NCBI GenBank assembly: GCA_003138515.1
Contig: PLGG01000081.1
Span: 1-64,000, forward strand
Length of the DNA: 64,000 nt
Direction: 5' to 3'
Origin: Acidobacteriaceae bacterium
GTDB taxonomy: Bacteria; Acidobacteriota; Terriglobia; Terriglobales; Acidobacteriaceae
The notes beneath the pieces were generated by a model. It was not told where the DNA came from, made no database searches, and was given only the letters and a program-made list of their open reading frames with translations. Both the position numbers and the translations under genes were made by a program. This document shows, one piece after another, positions 11,327 through 18,761 of this stretch (positions within the stretch are counted from its first letter, which is position 1; the number at the start of each line of letters is the position of its first letter).

Positions 11327-12019
11327 ATGGAACAGCATGACGGTATTACGATTCTGAAAGAGTATGCTCTGGCGAGGAAGAAGCGCATACAGCCTTGCCA
11401 AATCTACGACGCGAACGTATCCACCTCAATCATGGACGAGTCAACGGGGTGGCATCTGCAACTCGTGTCCGGCCACGTCTTGTCACATCAAATTCACATG
11501 ACCTACCGCCGAAGGCGGGCGCACATTGCGGCAAGCGAAGAGTACATAAGCCTTCAGATCGAAGGTCGGCTAGATGTTGGGGTGTGCTCAATCAATTGTG
11601 TTAACCGGGTGTTGTTTGTAAATGTGCCTACCACATTAAGAGTTTCAGGCGATCCGCGTTGGCCAATATTTGTCCCACGCGCGGGACAGCAAGGCGAGGC
11701 TCTCTCCGATTTCCTCGATCTTCCATCCGTTCATTCCACGGTCGCAGCGGTTATCAATTCTCAAAAGGATAGCCTCCACATCCTCAATGGTGCGATTTGC
11801 CTCTATTTTCAACCGGATTCGGCAGAGGCGCTTCAGTTGGCGATAGAGTCGGTCAGCGAACTCGTGGGCGTAAGAGCTCGGATGACCCGAACCAGCCTAC
11901 GCTCATTACCCAAGTGTTTTAAGCCACTCATCACCTTGATTCAAGAATGGCCGAGGGAGATGACTCCTGGCGAGAAGAAATGCTCAGACGCGCCTCCAAA
12001 CCCAGGATCGCCAGATTGA
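11327..12019 (+). CDS. Hypothetical protein, accessory pocket
   Basis: I do not recognise this 230-residue protein. It has no signal peptide or obvious membrane segment; the N-terminal half is mixed alpha/beta with a basic patch (YRRRRAH), and Cys residues are scattered. Codon use is more AT-rich than in ilvC or mraY, suggesting acquisition. It starts 15 bp after a perfect inverted repeat. Its last 24 codons overlap the next frame (11947), so either two coupled genes or a frameshifted single gene is possible. It opens the 2.6-kb block of accessory genes between ilvC and mraY. Confidence 0.6.
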   Translation: MEQHDGITILKEYALARKKRIQPCQIYDANVSTSIMDESTGWHLQLVSGHVLSHQIHMTYRRRRAHIAASEEYISLQIEGRLDVGVCSINCVNRVLFVNVPTTLRVSGDPRWPIFVPRAGQQGEALSDFLDLPSVHSTVAAVINSQKDSLHILNGAICLYFQPDSAEALQLAIESVSELVGVRARMTRTSLRSLPKCFKPLITLIQEWPREMTPGEKKCSDAPPNPGSPD

Positions 12020-12156
12020 TTGAAACAGTATCACCGTATCTCAACCCGATAGATGAATACTTGACCACGAATGATGACGAAGCAGCTTGCGCTCTTGGCC
12101 GACTTGCCGAACTCACAGCAGAAGCCCGGCTCGAATTACAGAATAGGGGAAAATGA
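11947..12156 (+). CDS. Small hypothetical protein overlapping the previous gene
   Basis: This is a 69-residue, charged, probably helical protein (WREEMLRRASKPRIARL, then TNDDEAACALGRLAEL). It starts 73 bp inside the 3' end of the preceding unknown gene in a different frame. Its composition looks like a real soluble protein, more so than the C-terminal tail of the upstream frame, so a frameshift joining the two is an alternative. No family is recognised. Confidence 0.5.
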   Translation: MAEGDDSWREEMLRRASKPRIARLIETVSPYLNPIDEYLTTNDDEAACALGRLAELTAEARLELQNRGK

Positions 12157-12237
12157 CACCTTCAGACACTCGTTTGCCGGGCGCCTCATCCTTGGCGAGT
12201 GAGTGCTTTTGCGCAAGGGGTGGGAGAGCACATTTCT

Positions 12238-12530
12238 CTACCCGGCCTGTCTCAGCTTCCGCTCCGCTTCCAGCCTTTCCGCCAGAAACACCTTGAGCAA
12301 TGACTGGTTGGCACATCGCGCTGATTGGCCAGAACCTTCAGATCCTCGATCATGGCAACGGGAAGCCGCAAGGAGATTGTGCGCAGTGTAGGCCGGAGAT
12401 TGGGAAATTTCGCGCGCTTAGCCTGAGACCAGTCGATATATTTCGTCGAGTCCGCTCCTGGTCCGGTCGAGGACCAGAACTCGAATTCTTCGGCTTCGTT
12501 CTTGAACTTAGGAATCTCTCTTTTCATCAC
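12238..12530 (-). pseudogene. BrnA/CopG-like antitoxin, broken by a one-base deletion
   Basis: The first about 75 codons encode a typical BrnA/CopG-type antitoxin: IPKFKNEAEEFEFW, then YIDWSQAKRAKFPNL and the ribbon-helix-helix strand RTISLRLPVAMIEDLKVLANQRDVP. After DVP the frame turns to nonsense, while another frame immediately continues as QSLLKVFLAERLEAERKLRQ and ends at 12238. The family normally reads DVPYQSLLK, so one base is missing in the codon after Pro, near 12295. No BrnT-like toxin lies beside it; the neighbour upstream is vapC. It is either an orphan pseudogene or carries a sequencing error. Confidence 0.8.
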
Positions 12531-12569
12531 GCAGACCTGAATTATATGTTTCAGGAGGGGTGGAAATCC

Positions 12570-12992
12570 TCACCTTGCCAGGTCCGTCGCCCAGTTCTCT
12601 CTCCCTGCAAGCCCAGGGACAGAATCGAAGACCTTGTCGCCGGTCACCAGGATTGCGCCAACAGCGATGGCGTGTGCAGCAATCAGCATGTCCATGCTTT
12701 CGAGAGGCCGCCCCGCCGTCTCCTGCTCCTGGCGGAGCTGTCCGTAGGCGCGAGCCTCAGCGGAGCCGAGGGTGAGAACCTGAATGCGGGCGAGGAACCA
12801 GCGAATTGCGTGGCGAAGGTTTTGGGCGTTTGGGTTCTTGGCGAGGCCGAATTCCAGCTCAAATTCCGTCACGACCGAAATGCAGGCCACTTCATCGGCT
12901 CCCAGCGCGGCGAGCTTGGCTCGCGCCGCGAGAGATTTGCCTTTGAGAATGTAGCTGACAGTGTTGGTGTCGAGCATGTAGAGCCGGCTCAT
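12570..12992 (-). CDS. vapC: Type II toxin VapC, PIN-domain ribonuclease
   Basis: VapC toxins are magnesium-dependent RNases that cut tRNA or rRNA when free of antitoxin. The 140-residue protein has the PIN-domain acidic residues in MLDTNTVSYILKG (Asp near residue 8), the central Glu in VTEFELEFGLA, and the C-terminal ESMDMLIAAHAIAVGAILVTGD with its Asp residues. The start codon overlaps the vapB stop as ATGA, indicating coupled synthesis. The antitoxin is the upstream neighbour on the same strand. Confidence 0.93.
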   Translation of the reverse strand: MSRLYMLDTNTVSYILKGKSLAARAKLAALGADEVACISVVTEFELEFGLAKNPNAQNLRHAIRWFLARIQVLTLGSAEARAYGQLRQEQETAGRPLESMDMLIAAHAIAVGAILVTGDKVFDSVPGLAGRENWATDLAR

Positions 12993-13237
12993 AGCTCGTC
13001 GCGGTCTTGAGGCGGGCCTTGGTTGCGGTCGGTGAGGAAATCATCCGGAAACCCGGCCTTGTCCAGGGCGGCGTACACGTCGTCCCAACTGTCCGGCGCC
13101 TGCGAGAGGATCACGTCGCCGCTCTGCGGATCCCGGCGGATGAAGACCTCATTTGAGGTAAAGCGGTACTCGGCAGGGATTCGGACAGCCTGGCTTCGTC
13201 CGCTCATGAAAACGCGCGCTTTTTCAGCCTGTGCCAT
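12989..13237 (-). CDS. vapB: VapB antitoxin
   Basis: This 82-residue protein has an AbrB/SpoVT-type swapped-hairpin DNA-binding domain at its N-terminus (KARVFMSGRSQAVRIPAEYRF) and a C-terminal tail that should wrap the VapC toxin (DSWDDVYAALDKAGFPDDFL). The frame is open further upstream, but ATG 13237 has AGGTGG at the right distance and starts the conserved domain. A perfect palindrome lies 12 bp upstream, a likely autoregulatory site. It is divergent from mazE. Confidence 0.93.
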   Translation of the reverse strand: MAQAEKARVFMSGRSQAVRIPAEYRFTSNEVFIRRDPQSGDVILSQAPDSWDDVYAALDKAGFPDDFLTDRNQGPPQDRDEL

Positions 13238-13248
13238 CGTCCACCTCG

Positions 13249-13260
13249 TGATATATATCA
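13249..13260. promoter_or_regulatory. 12-bp palindrome before vapB, candidate VapB operator
   Basis: TGATATATATCA is a perfect palindrome in the divergent vapB-mazE region, close to the vapB ribosome-binding site. AbrB-type antitoxins bind such sites to repress their own operon. The role is inferred from position. Confidence 0.55.
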
Positions 13261-13312
13261 TGCCATATCTCATCATCTGCGGCAACCTCCAACCAGTTCT
13301 TGGCGTAGGATG

Positions 13313-13352
13313 TTGCATGAAACACTGAATCGGAGTACTGTGTTTCATGTAA
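13313..13352. promoter_or_regulatory. 13-bp inverted repeat before mazE, candidate operator
   Basis: The arms are 13313-13325 (TTGCATGAAACAC) and 13340-13352 (GTGTTTCATGTAA), with one mismatch and a 14-bp spacer. It ends 13 bp before the mazE start. Antitoxin-toxin complexes commonly autoregulate through such dyads; this is inferred. Confidence 0.6.
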
Positions 13353-13365
13353 CGTAAGGTCCGCT

Positions 13366-13578
13366 ATGGGCTCTTCGATCACAGAACGCGTCCGCAAGCA
13401 CCGCGAGCAGCTCCGCGCGGCCGGGTTGAGACCGGTGCAGCTATGGCTTCCCGACACGTCGTCGGAGAGTTTCCGCAGGAAGTGCGAGCGCGAGTCCTTG
13501 TCGCTGACGAACGATCCGCTCGAGGCCGAAACCCTCGCATGGATCGCTGAAGTTGCCGACACGGACGGCTGGGTATGA
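13366..13578 (+). CDS. MazE-type antitoxin (DUF3018-like)
   Basis: This is a 70-residue antitoxin. The N-terminus (ERVRKHREQLRAAGLRPVQLWLPDT) matches the DUF3018/MazE-like family found upstream of MazF/PemK toxins. The rest (FRRKCERESLSLTNDPLEAETLAWI) is acidic and helical, fitting a toxin-binding tail. Its stop overlaps the toxin start as ATGA, so the two are coupled. A strong inverted repeat precedes it. Confidence 0.88.
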   Translation: MGSSITERVRKHREQLRAAGLRPVQLWLPDTSSESFRRKCERESLSLTNDPLEAETLAWIAEVADTDGWV

Positions 13579-13898
13579 GGCGCGGCGACCTGGTGCCGGT
13601 GGTTCTGGCTGGTGCGTATGGCAAACCGCGGCCCGCGCTCGTCATTCAATCGGATCTTTTCGCTCAACATCCGTCGGTAACGATTTTGCCTGTCACCACT
13701 GAGCTGCGGCCAATCGAGACGTTTCGAATCGCCGTCAATCCTTCGCCGAAGAACGGTCTTCGCGCGCCTTCGCAGATCATGGTGGACAAGGCGCACACGA
13801 TTCCGCGCGACAAAGCCGGCGTTCCTTTTGGCGAACTGGAATTGCGAACACTCAAGGCCGTTGACCGCTCGCTTGCTGTGTTCCTCGGCCTGGGTTAG
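13575..13898 (+). CDS. mazF: MazF/PemK-family endoribonuclease toxin
   Basis: The 107-residue protein has the MazF/PemK fold signatures: RRGDLVPVVLAGAYGKPRPALVIQSD at the N-terminus, VTILPVTTEL in the middle and SQIMVDKAHTIPRDKAG before the last helix. Such toxins cleave mRNA at short motifs when the antitoxin is degraded. It follows its antitoxin with a 4-bp overlap. mraY begins 101 bp downstream, so read-through into essential wall genes is possible. Confidence 0.92.
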   Translation: MRRGDLVPVVLAGAYGKPRPALVIQSDLFAQHPSVTILPVTTELRPIETFRIAVNPSPKNGLRAPSQIMVDKAHTIPRDKAGVPFGELELRTLKAVDRSLAVFLGLG

Positions 13899-13999
13899 TG
13901 CAGAATCTGGTTACGTGCCGCGCGGCGCGATCCAACAGCCTCGCCTGCGCCTTGTAGAATCGACCTGAAACCCCGCCTCAAACCGGCAGTGGAGGCTTC

Positions 14000-15136
14000 T
14001 TGCTTTACTGGCTGCTCTACGAAAAGCTGTTTCCGTTCTTTCACCCGTTCCGGATCTTCCGCTACCTGACGTTTCGTACGGCGTTTGCCTCGCTTACGGC
14101 GCTGTTGATCGCGCTCTTCATCGGGCCATACGTGATCCAGAAGCTGAGGGAGTTCCAGATCGGCCAGTTTGTGCGCGAGGACGGGCCTCAATCGCACATG
14201 AAAAAGACGGGAACGCCGACGATGGGCGGCGTGCTCATCGTTATCGCAATTCTGCTGCCTACGGTGCTGTGGTCCGACCCGGCGAATCCGTTTGTGTGGA
14301 TCACGGTCTTCTCCACGCTTGCGTACGGCGCAATCGGATTTGCCGACGACTACATCAAGGTGGTGCAGCGGCGCAGCCTGGGATTGACGGTGCGGGCAAA
14401 GCTGTTGTGGCAGGGGCTGGCTGGCGTGCTGGTGGCTGTAGCGCTGATCGTGCTGGACCAGTTCGACGTGTTTTCCACGCGGCTTTCCGTGCCCTTTATC
14501 AAGAGCCTGCACCCCGATCTCTTGTGGCGTGGCTGGCCGGTGACGCTTCCGCACATGGCCCTCATCGCGTTTGTGCCATTCGTACTCTGGGTGGTGCTGT
14601 GGCTCGTAGGCACGTCGAACGCAGTGAACCTGACCGACGGTCTGGACGGGCTGGCCATCGGCTGCACGATCATCGCCGCCGGCGCCCTGGCTGTGCTCAC
14701 TTACGTCAGCGGCCACGTGGTCTTTGCCGGCTATCTTGAACTGCAGCGTATGCCCATGGTGGGCGAGCTGGCGGTCTTTTGCGGGTCGATGGTGGGCGCG
14801 TCGATCGGATTTCTCTGGTACAACGCGCACCCGGCGGAGATTTTCATGGGCGACGTGGGCTCGCTGGCGCTGGGCGGGGCCATCGGCACCGTAGCGATCG
14901 TCATCCGGCAGGAGCTGCTGCTGCCGTTTATCGGCGGCGTGTTCATTCTTGAAGCGGTCTCGGTCGTCCTGCAGGTGGGCAGCTACAAGTTGCGCAAGAA
15001 GAGAATCTTCAAGATGGCGCCGCTGCATCACCACTTCGAACAGTTGGGCTGGAGCGAGTCGAAGGTGATCGTGCGCTTCTGGATCGGCGCCCTGGTGTTT
15101 GCATTGTTTGCACTCACTACCCTGAAATTGCGCTAG
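14000..15136 (+). CDS. mraY: Phospho-N-acetylmuramoyl-pentapeptide transferase
   Basis: This integral membrane enzyme makes lipid I from UDP-MurNAc-pentapeptide and undecaprenyl phosphate. The 378-residue protein has about ten membrane segments and the conserved [33 protein letters not shown] and PLHHHFE motifs. The start is a TTG at 14000 with GGAGG 4 nt upstream. It heads the wall cluster here; the usual upstream genes (murE, murF, ftsI) are absent and replaced by toxin-antitoxin genes. Confidence 0.97.
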   Translation: MLYWLLYEKLFPFFHPFRIFRYLTFRTAFASLTALLIALFIGPYVIQKLREFQIGQFVREDGPQSHMKKTGTPTMGGVLIVIAILLPTVLWSDPANPFVWITVFSTLAYGAIGFADDYIKVVQRRSLGLTVRAKLLWQGLAGVLVAVALIVLDQFDVFSTRLSVPFIKSLHPDLLWRGWPVTLPHMALIAFVPFVLWVVLWLVGTSNAVNLTDGLDGLAIGCTIIAAGALAVLTYVSGHVVFAGYLELQRMPMVGELAVFCGSMVGASIGFLWYNAHPAEIFMGDVGSLALGGAIGTVAIVIRQELLLPFIGGVFILEAVSVVLQVGSYKLRKKRIFKMAPLHHHFEQLGWSESKVIVRFWIGALVFALFALTTLKLR

Positions 15137-15212
15137 AGGCCGCCCGCGGCACACGCCGCGCGGTGCACAATGAAGTTGTCGCGGCGGCGTTAGGAACAGG
15201 CGTTAGGAACAA

Positions 15213-16607
15213 ATGATGGAATTGAAGGGCAAGAAGGTTCTGGTTGTGGGCCTGGGAAAGTCGGGACTGGCGGCGGCGCTGTTTTTGCGCCACAAGGGCG
15301 CGCAAGTGACGGTGTCCGACATCCGCTCGGCCGAGTCCCTCGCCAAAGAGATCCCAGCGCTGCTCGACGAGGGGATCATGGTGGAGGCCGGCGGGCATGG
15401 CCTGTTGACCTTCCGCCGTCAGGACCTGATTGTGGTGAGCCCCGGCGTACCGCTGAATACACCAGAGTTGGTGCAGGCCCGGAACTTCGGCCGCCCGGTC
15501 ATTGGCGAACTGGAACTTGCGGCAAGATTTCTGAAAGGCAAGATTCTGGCCATCACCGGGTCGAACGGGAAGACGACAACGACGGCGCTCGCGGGCGAGA
15601 TTCTGAAAGAGGCCGGCTATCCGACGCTGGTCGCCGGAAACATCGGCGTGCCCGTAGTCGGCGTGATCGAGGAGAGCACGGACGACACCTGGTCGGTGCT
15701 CGAGGTTTCCAGCTTTCAACTGGAGAGCACGGAAGAGTTCCATCCGCGGATTGCAGTCATTCTGAACATCACGCCGGATCACCTCGACCGGCACGGAACC
15801 TTCGAGAACTATGCGCTGGCCAAGGAGCGCATCTTCGCGGTGCAGGACACAAGCGATAGCGTGGTGCTGAACGCCGACAATCCACGCACCGCCGAGGCCG
15901 AGGCACGGTCGCACGCGCCGGTGTACTGGTTTTCGGCCAAACACGAGGTGAGCCGGGGCGCGTGGGCGCAGAACGGGACCGTAGTCTACCGGTCAGCACC
16001 GGGCGCGGGGCCGGAGGCGGCGATCGAGACCATCCTGCCGCTCGCGAAGATTTCGCTGAAGGGCGAGCACAACGTGGAAAACGTGTTGGCTGCGGTGTGC
16101 GCGGCTCGGCTGGCCGGCGTGGCCCCTTCTGTGATTGCCCGCGCCATCGAGAAGTTCCATGCGGTGGAGCATCGCCTGGAGTACGTGGCCACCGTCAATG
16201 GCGTTGAGTTCTACAACGACTCGAAGGCCACGAATGTGGATGCAACCGCCAAGGCCGTGGCTTCGTTTCCGGGCGGGATTCATTTGATTTTGGGCGGCAA
16301 AGACAAAGGCTCGGACTACAGCACGCTCTCGCCACTGCTGCACGAGCGGGTTCGCGCCGTCTACACCATCGGCGCGGCGGCGGCCAAGATCGAGTCGCAT
16401 CTGCGCGGCGTGGCGCAAATCCATTCGTGCGAGACACTGGCCAAGGCGGTAAGCGCTGCGACTGCTGCCGCGCGGCCCGGCGACGTGGTTCTGCTGGCGC
16501 CGGCCTGCTCCAGCTTCGATCAGTTTGAGAACTACGAGCAGCGCGGACGGGTGTTCAAGCAACTTGTCGCGGAACAAAAAGATTGGAAGGCAAAACAGGA
16601 CGCGTAG
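15213..16607 (+). CDS. murD: UDP-N-acetylmuramoylalanine-D-glutamate ligase
   Basis: This cytosolic ligase adds D-Glu to UDP-MurNAc-L-Ala using ATP. The 464-residue protein shows the N-terminal Rossmann domain (KVLVVGLGKSGLAAALFLRHKG), the ATP loop ITGSNGKTTTTALAGEI near residue 115, the central SFQLE...NITPDHLDRHGTFENYALAK motif, and the C-terminal FYNDSKATNVDAT. Two adjacent ATGs (15213, 15216) are possible starts. It lies between mraY and ftsW, the normal order. Confidence 0.97.
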   Translation: MMELKGKKVLVVGLGKSGLAAALFLRHKGAQVTVSDIRSAESLAKEIPALLDEGIMVEAGGHGLLTFRRQDLIVVSPGVPLNTPELVQARNFGRPVIGELELAARFLKGKILAITGSNGKTTTTALAGEILKEAGYPTLVAGNIGVPVVGVIEESTDDTWSVLEVSSFQLESTEEFHPRIAVILNITPDHLDRHGTFENYALAKERIFAVQDTSDSVVLNADNPRTAEAEARSHAPVYWFSAKHEVSRGAWAQNGTVVYRSAPGAGPEAAIETILPLAKISLKGEHNVENVLAAVCAARLAGVAPSVIARAIEKFHAVEHRLEYVATVNGVEFYNDSKATNVDATAKAVASFPGGIHLILGGKDKGSDYSTLSPLLHERVRAVYTIGAAAAKIESHLRGVAQIHSCETLAKAVSAATAAARPGDVVLLAPACSSFDQFENYEQRGRVFKQLVAEQKDWKAKQDA

Positions 16608-16712
16608 GCGCCGTGGGCGCGTTTTGTATGAGGGCACGATTTTCATTTGTGCCCGGGAGTGGCAACAGGCACAAACGGGTTGAGGGATTAGAGGATCGGC
16701 TGAGAGAGAAAC

Positions 16713-17807
16713 ATGGCGAAGCGAGTCGGCGTTGACAAATGGCTGTTCTTCACCACGCTGGTGCTGGTGGTCACCGGGCTGGTGATGGTGTTCTCGGCTT
16801 CGGCCGTCGTCGATCAGGAAAAGTACCACTCGGCCTACACCTTCATCCTGACGCAGGCCGTTTGGGCGGCAGTGGGTGTGGTGGCGATGCTCGTGTTGAT
16901 GCACATGGACGTGAAGCGCTTCAACTCGCCGCGCTTTATCTATCCCGTCCTTTCGATTACGACCGTATTGCTGGTGCTTGTCTTCCTCATGCCCGGCTCG
17001 CACCACACGCATCGCTGGATTCGCTTCGGCGATTTTTTCACTCTCCAGCCCTCCGAAATCGCCAAGCCGGTGCTGGTGCTGTTTCTGGCATGGTTTTTGC
17101 AAACGCGCCTTGGCGCCATGCGCGACTGGAAGGGGACGCTGCTGCCCGCGGCCCTCATTCCCGGTTTGTTTGTCGTGCTTGTGGCGGCGCAGCCTGACCT
17201 GGGAACGGCATTGGTGCTGGCGGGCGTGGCGGCAATGATTCTGGTGCTGGCGGGGATGGAATGGAAGGTCCTTCTGGGCGCCTTCGCCGCTGCGTTGCCC
17301 GCGCTGGCCGCGCTGCTTCTCATGGTTCCGTGGCGGCGGGCGCGCATGCTGGTCTTTCTCAATCCCGAATCCGATCCGCAGGGCGCCGGCTATCACATCT
17401 ATCAGTCTCTAATTGCCGTGGGCACAGGCGGGCTAACCGGCCACGGCTACATGGAAGGGATGCAGAAATTGTTTTTTCTGCCCGAGGCTGCGACCGACTT
17501 CATCTTCGCCAATATCGCCGAAGAGCTGGGTTTCGTTGGGGCCATGTTCATTGTGCTGCTGTTTGGCCTGTTTGGCGTCCGCGGATTGCGTACGGCCTTC
17601 CGGTGCAGCGATCCCTTTGCGCGGCTGGCCGCCTTCGGCATCACCATTACGATTTTGCTGCAGGCTTTCTTCAACATCAGCGTGGTGCTTTCATTGGTTC
17701 CCAACAAAGGCATTCCTTTGCCGCTGATCTCGCACGGAGGCACTTCGCTGTTTTGCACACTGGCGTCGATTGGGATTCTGCTGAATATTTCGCGACAAGC
17801 CGAGTGA
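16713..17807 (+). CDS. ftsW: FtsW, septal peptidoglycan glycosyltransferase
   Basis: This SEDS-family polymerase works with a class B PBP at the septum. The 364-residue polytopic protein has the LQPSEIAKP motif near residue 113, a large extracellular loop (NPESDPQGAGYHIYQSLIAVGTGGLTG) and the C-terminal PLISHGGTSLFCTLASIGILLNISRQ signature. It follows murD by 105 bp. FtsW and RodA are similar, but the position in the division cluster supports FtsW. Confidence 0.95.
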   Translation: MAKRVGVDKWLFFTTLVLVVTGLVMVFSASAVVDQEKYHSAYTFILTQAVWAAVGVVAMLVLMHMDVKRFNSPRFIYPVLSITTVLLVLVFLMPGSHHTHRWIRFGDFFTLQPSEIAKPVLVLFLAWFLQTRLGAMRDWKGTLLPAALIPGLFVVLVAAQPDLGTALVLAGVAAMILVLAGMEWKVLLGAFAAALPALAALLLMVPWRRARMLVFLNPESDPQGAGYHIYQSLIAVGTGGLTGHGYMEGMQKLFFLPEAATDFIFANIAEELGFVGAMFIVLLFGLFGVRGLRTAFRCSDPFARLAAFGITITILLQAFFNISVVLSLVPNKGIPLPLISHGGTSLFCTLASIGILLNISRQAE

Positions 17808-17870
17808 GAAAAACAGGGAACAAGGGAACGAGGGAACAGGCCCGGAGGCGAGGCGGTTCCGAGGGCACGA

Positions 17871-18239
17871 ATGCACCAGGCGTTGCTGATTTTCGTTGCG
17901 CTTCCCGTCGTCTACTCCGTCAGCCTCTTCGGTTGGTGCTACCTCGCGGAAAAGAAGCCCATTTTTTCGAAACGGAATTCGAGATCGACGTTATCAATGG
18001 TCTGTGGACACGCAAGTGTTCTCCTGATTCTCGTTGTGCTGGCGCAGGTGGCATTGCGATTCTACTCGTCGTTGCCCGGCTGGGTGACTGACGAAGCATT
18101 CCGATTGCGAGGATCGAGTCACTCGGTCTTCGAAATGCTCTGCATCTTCTCTGTCCTGGTGATTGGCGCAGGTGAGAAACGTTGGATCTATGTTGACCGC
18201 GGTTTAGTCGAGCCGGAATCGAACGACAGTCCCTCTTGA
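17871..18239 (+). CDS. Small membrane protein of unknown function
   Basis: I do not recognise this 122-residue protein. It has three likely membrane segments (residues 5-25, 43-65 and about 90-105) and a short charged C-terminus. It sits between ftsW and the murG 5' fragment. Its TGA overlaps a TTG that begins the murG fragment, the kind of overlap expected if it was once coupled to murG. A wall-synthesis role is only suggested by position. Confidence 0.6.
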   Translation: MHQALLIFVALPVVYSVSLFGWCYLAEKKPIFSKRNSRSTLSMVCGHASVLLILVVLAQVALRFYSSLPGWVTDEAFRLRGSSHSVFEMLCIFSVLVIGAGEKRWIYVDRGLVEPESNDSPS

Positions 18240-18319
18240 AAGGGTCGAGCTTGACCGGGTTGCGAATTCTCATTGCGGGCGGCGGCACGGGCGGGCACAT
18301 CATTCCCGCGCTGGCCGTG
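18236..18319 (+). pseudogene. Duplicated 5' fragment of murG
   Basis: Translation from TTG 18236 or TTG 18260 gives LRILIAGGGTGGHIIPALAV, the N-terminal glycine-rich loop of MurG, and then loses similarity. The last 36 bp (18284-18319) are identical to 18798-18833 in the intact murG, whereas the preceding codons encode the same residues with different bases. It marks the left edge of a 514-bp insertion carrying an ASCH-domain gene. Confidence 0.9.
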
Positions 18320-18344
18320 AATCTGCTCAAGGTAAACTTCCCGT

Positions 18345-18680
18345 ATGCAGTTCGCGAAAAAACTGCGCGAGCGAGTTCGCCGCGGAGAAATCACCTCGAG
18401 CGTCCGCATCTGGATGCGCCCGCACGTGCGGGCCGGCGGGCGATACCGCATGGAGGATGGAGAGATCGAGGTCGACTCGATTGAGCCCATTGGCTTCCCC
18501 GACATCACTCCGGAAGTGGCCCGCGAATCGGGGTTCCTCGGCGTGCTTGACCTGCTCAAGACCGCAAAACACGGACGAGGCGAGAAGATTTACCTGGTTC
18601 GCTTCCACTATCTGCCGCCGTGCCGCGCAAAAGGCTCTGGGAAGCCATCTCGCAAAAAAACTCCGCAGGCCGGCCGCTGA
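18345..18680 (+). CDS. ASCH-domain protein inserted in front of murG
   Basis: The 111-residue protein matches the small ASCH family: MQFAKKLRERVRRGEITSS, WMRPHVRAGGRYRMEDGEIEVDS, and DLLKTAKHGRGEKIYLVRFHYLPP. ASCH domains are PUA-like beta barrels thought to bind RNA or modified nucleotides; some have nuclease or amidohydrolase activity. The basic C-terminal tail (RKKTPQAGR) is unconserved. It lies between the duplicated murG fragment and intact murG, so it was probably acquired with the insertion. Confidence 0.85.
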   Translation: MQFAKKLRERVRRGEITSSVRIWMRPHVRAGGRYRMEDGEIEVDSIEPIGFPDITPEVARESGFLGVLDLLKTAKHGRGEKIYLVRFHYLPPCRAKGSGKPSRKKTPQAGR

Positions 18681-18761
18681 CCGTGCGCAACGAGTGATCC
18701 AGGGCCCCGCCGATTCAGCCAGGCGGCGGGGCGATACACTGGCCACAGACAACTGCGAACC

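Noticed and set aside
18236-18484. A second, working murG
   Set aside because: Only the first about 20 codons resemble MurG; the rest has no similarity.
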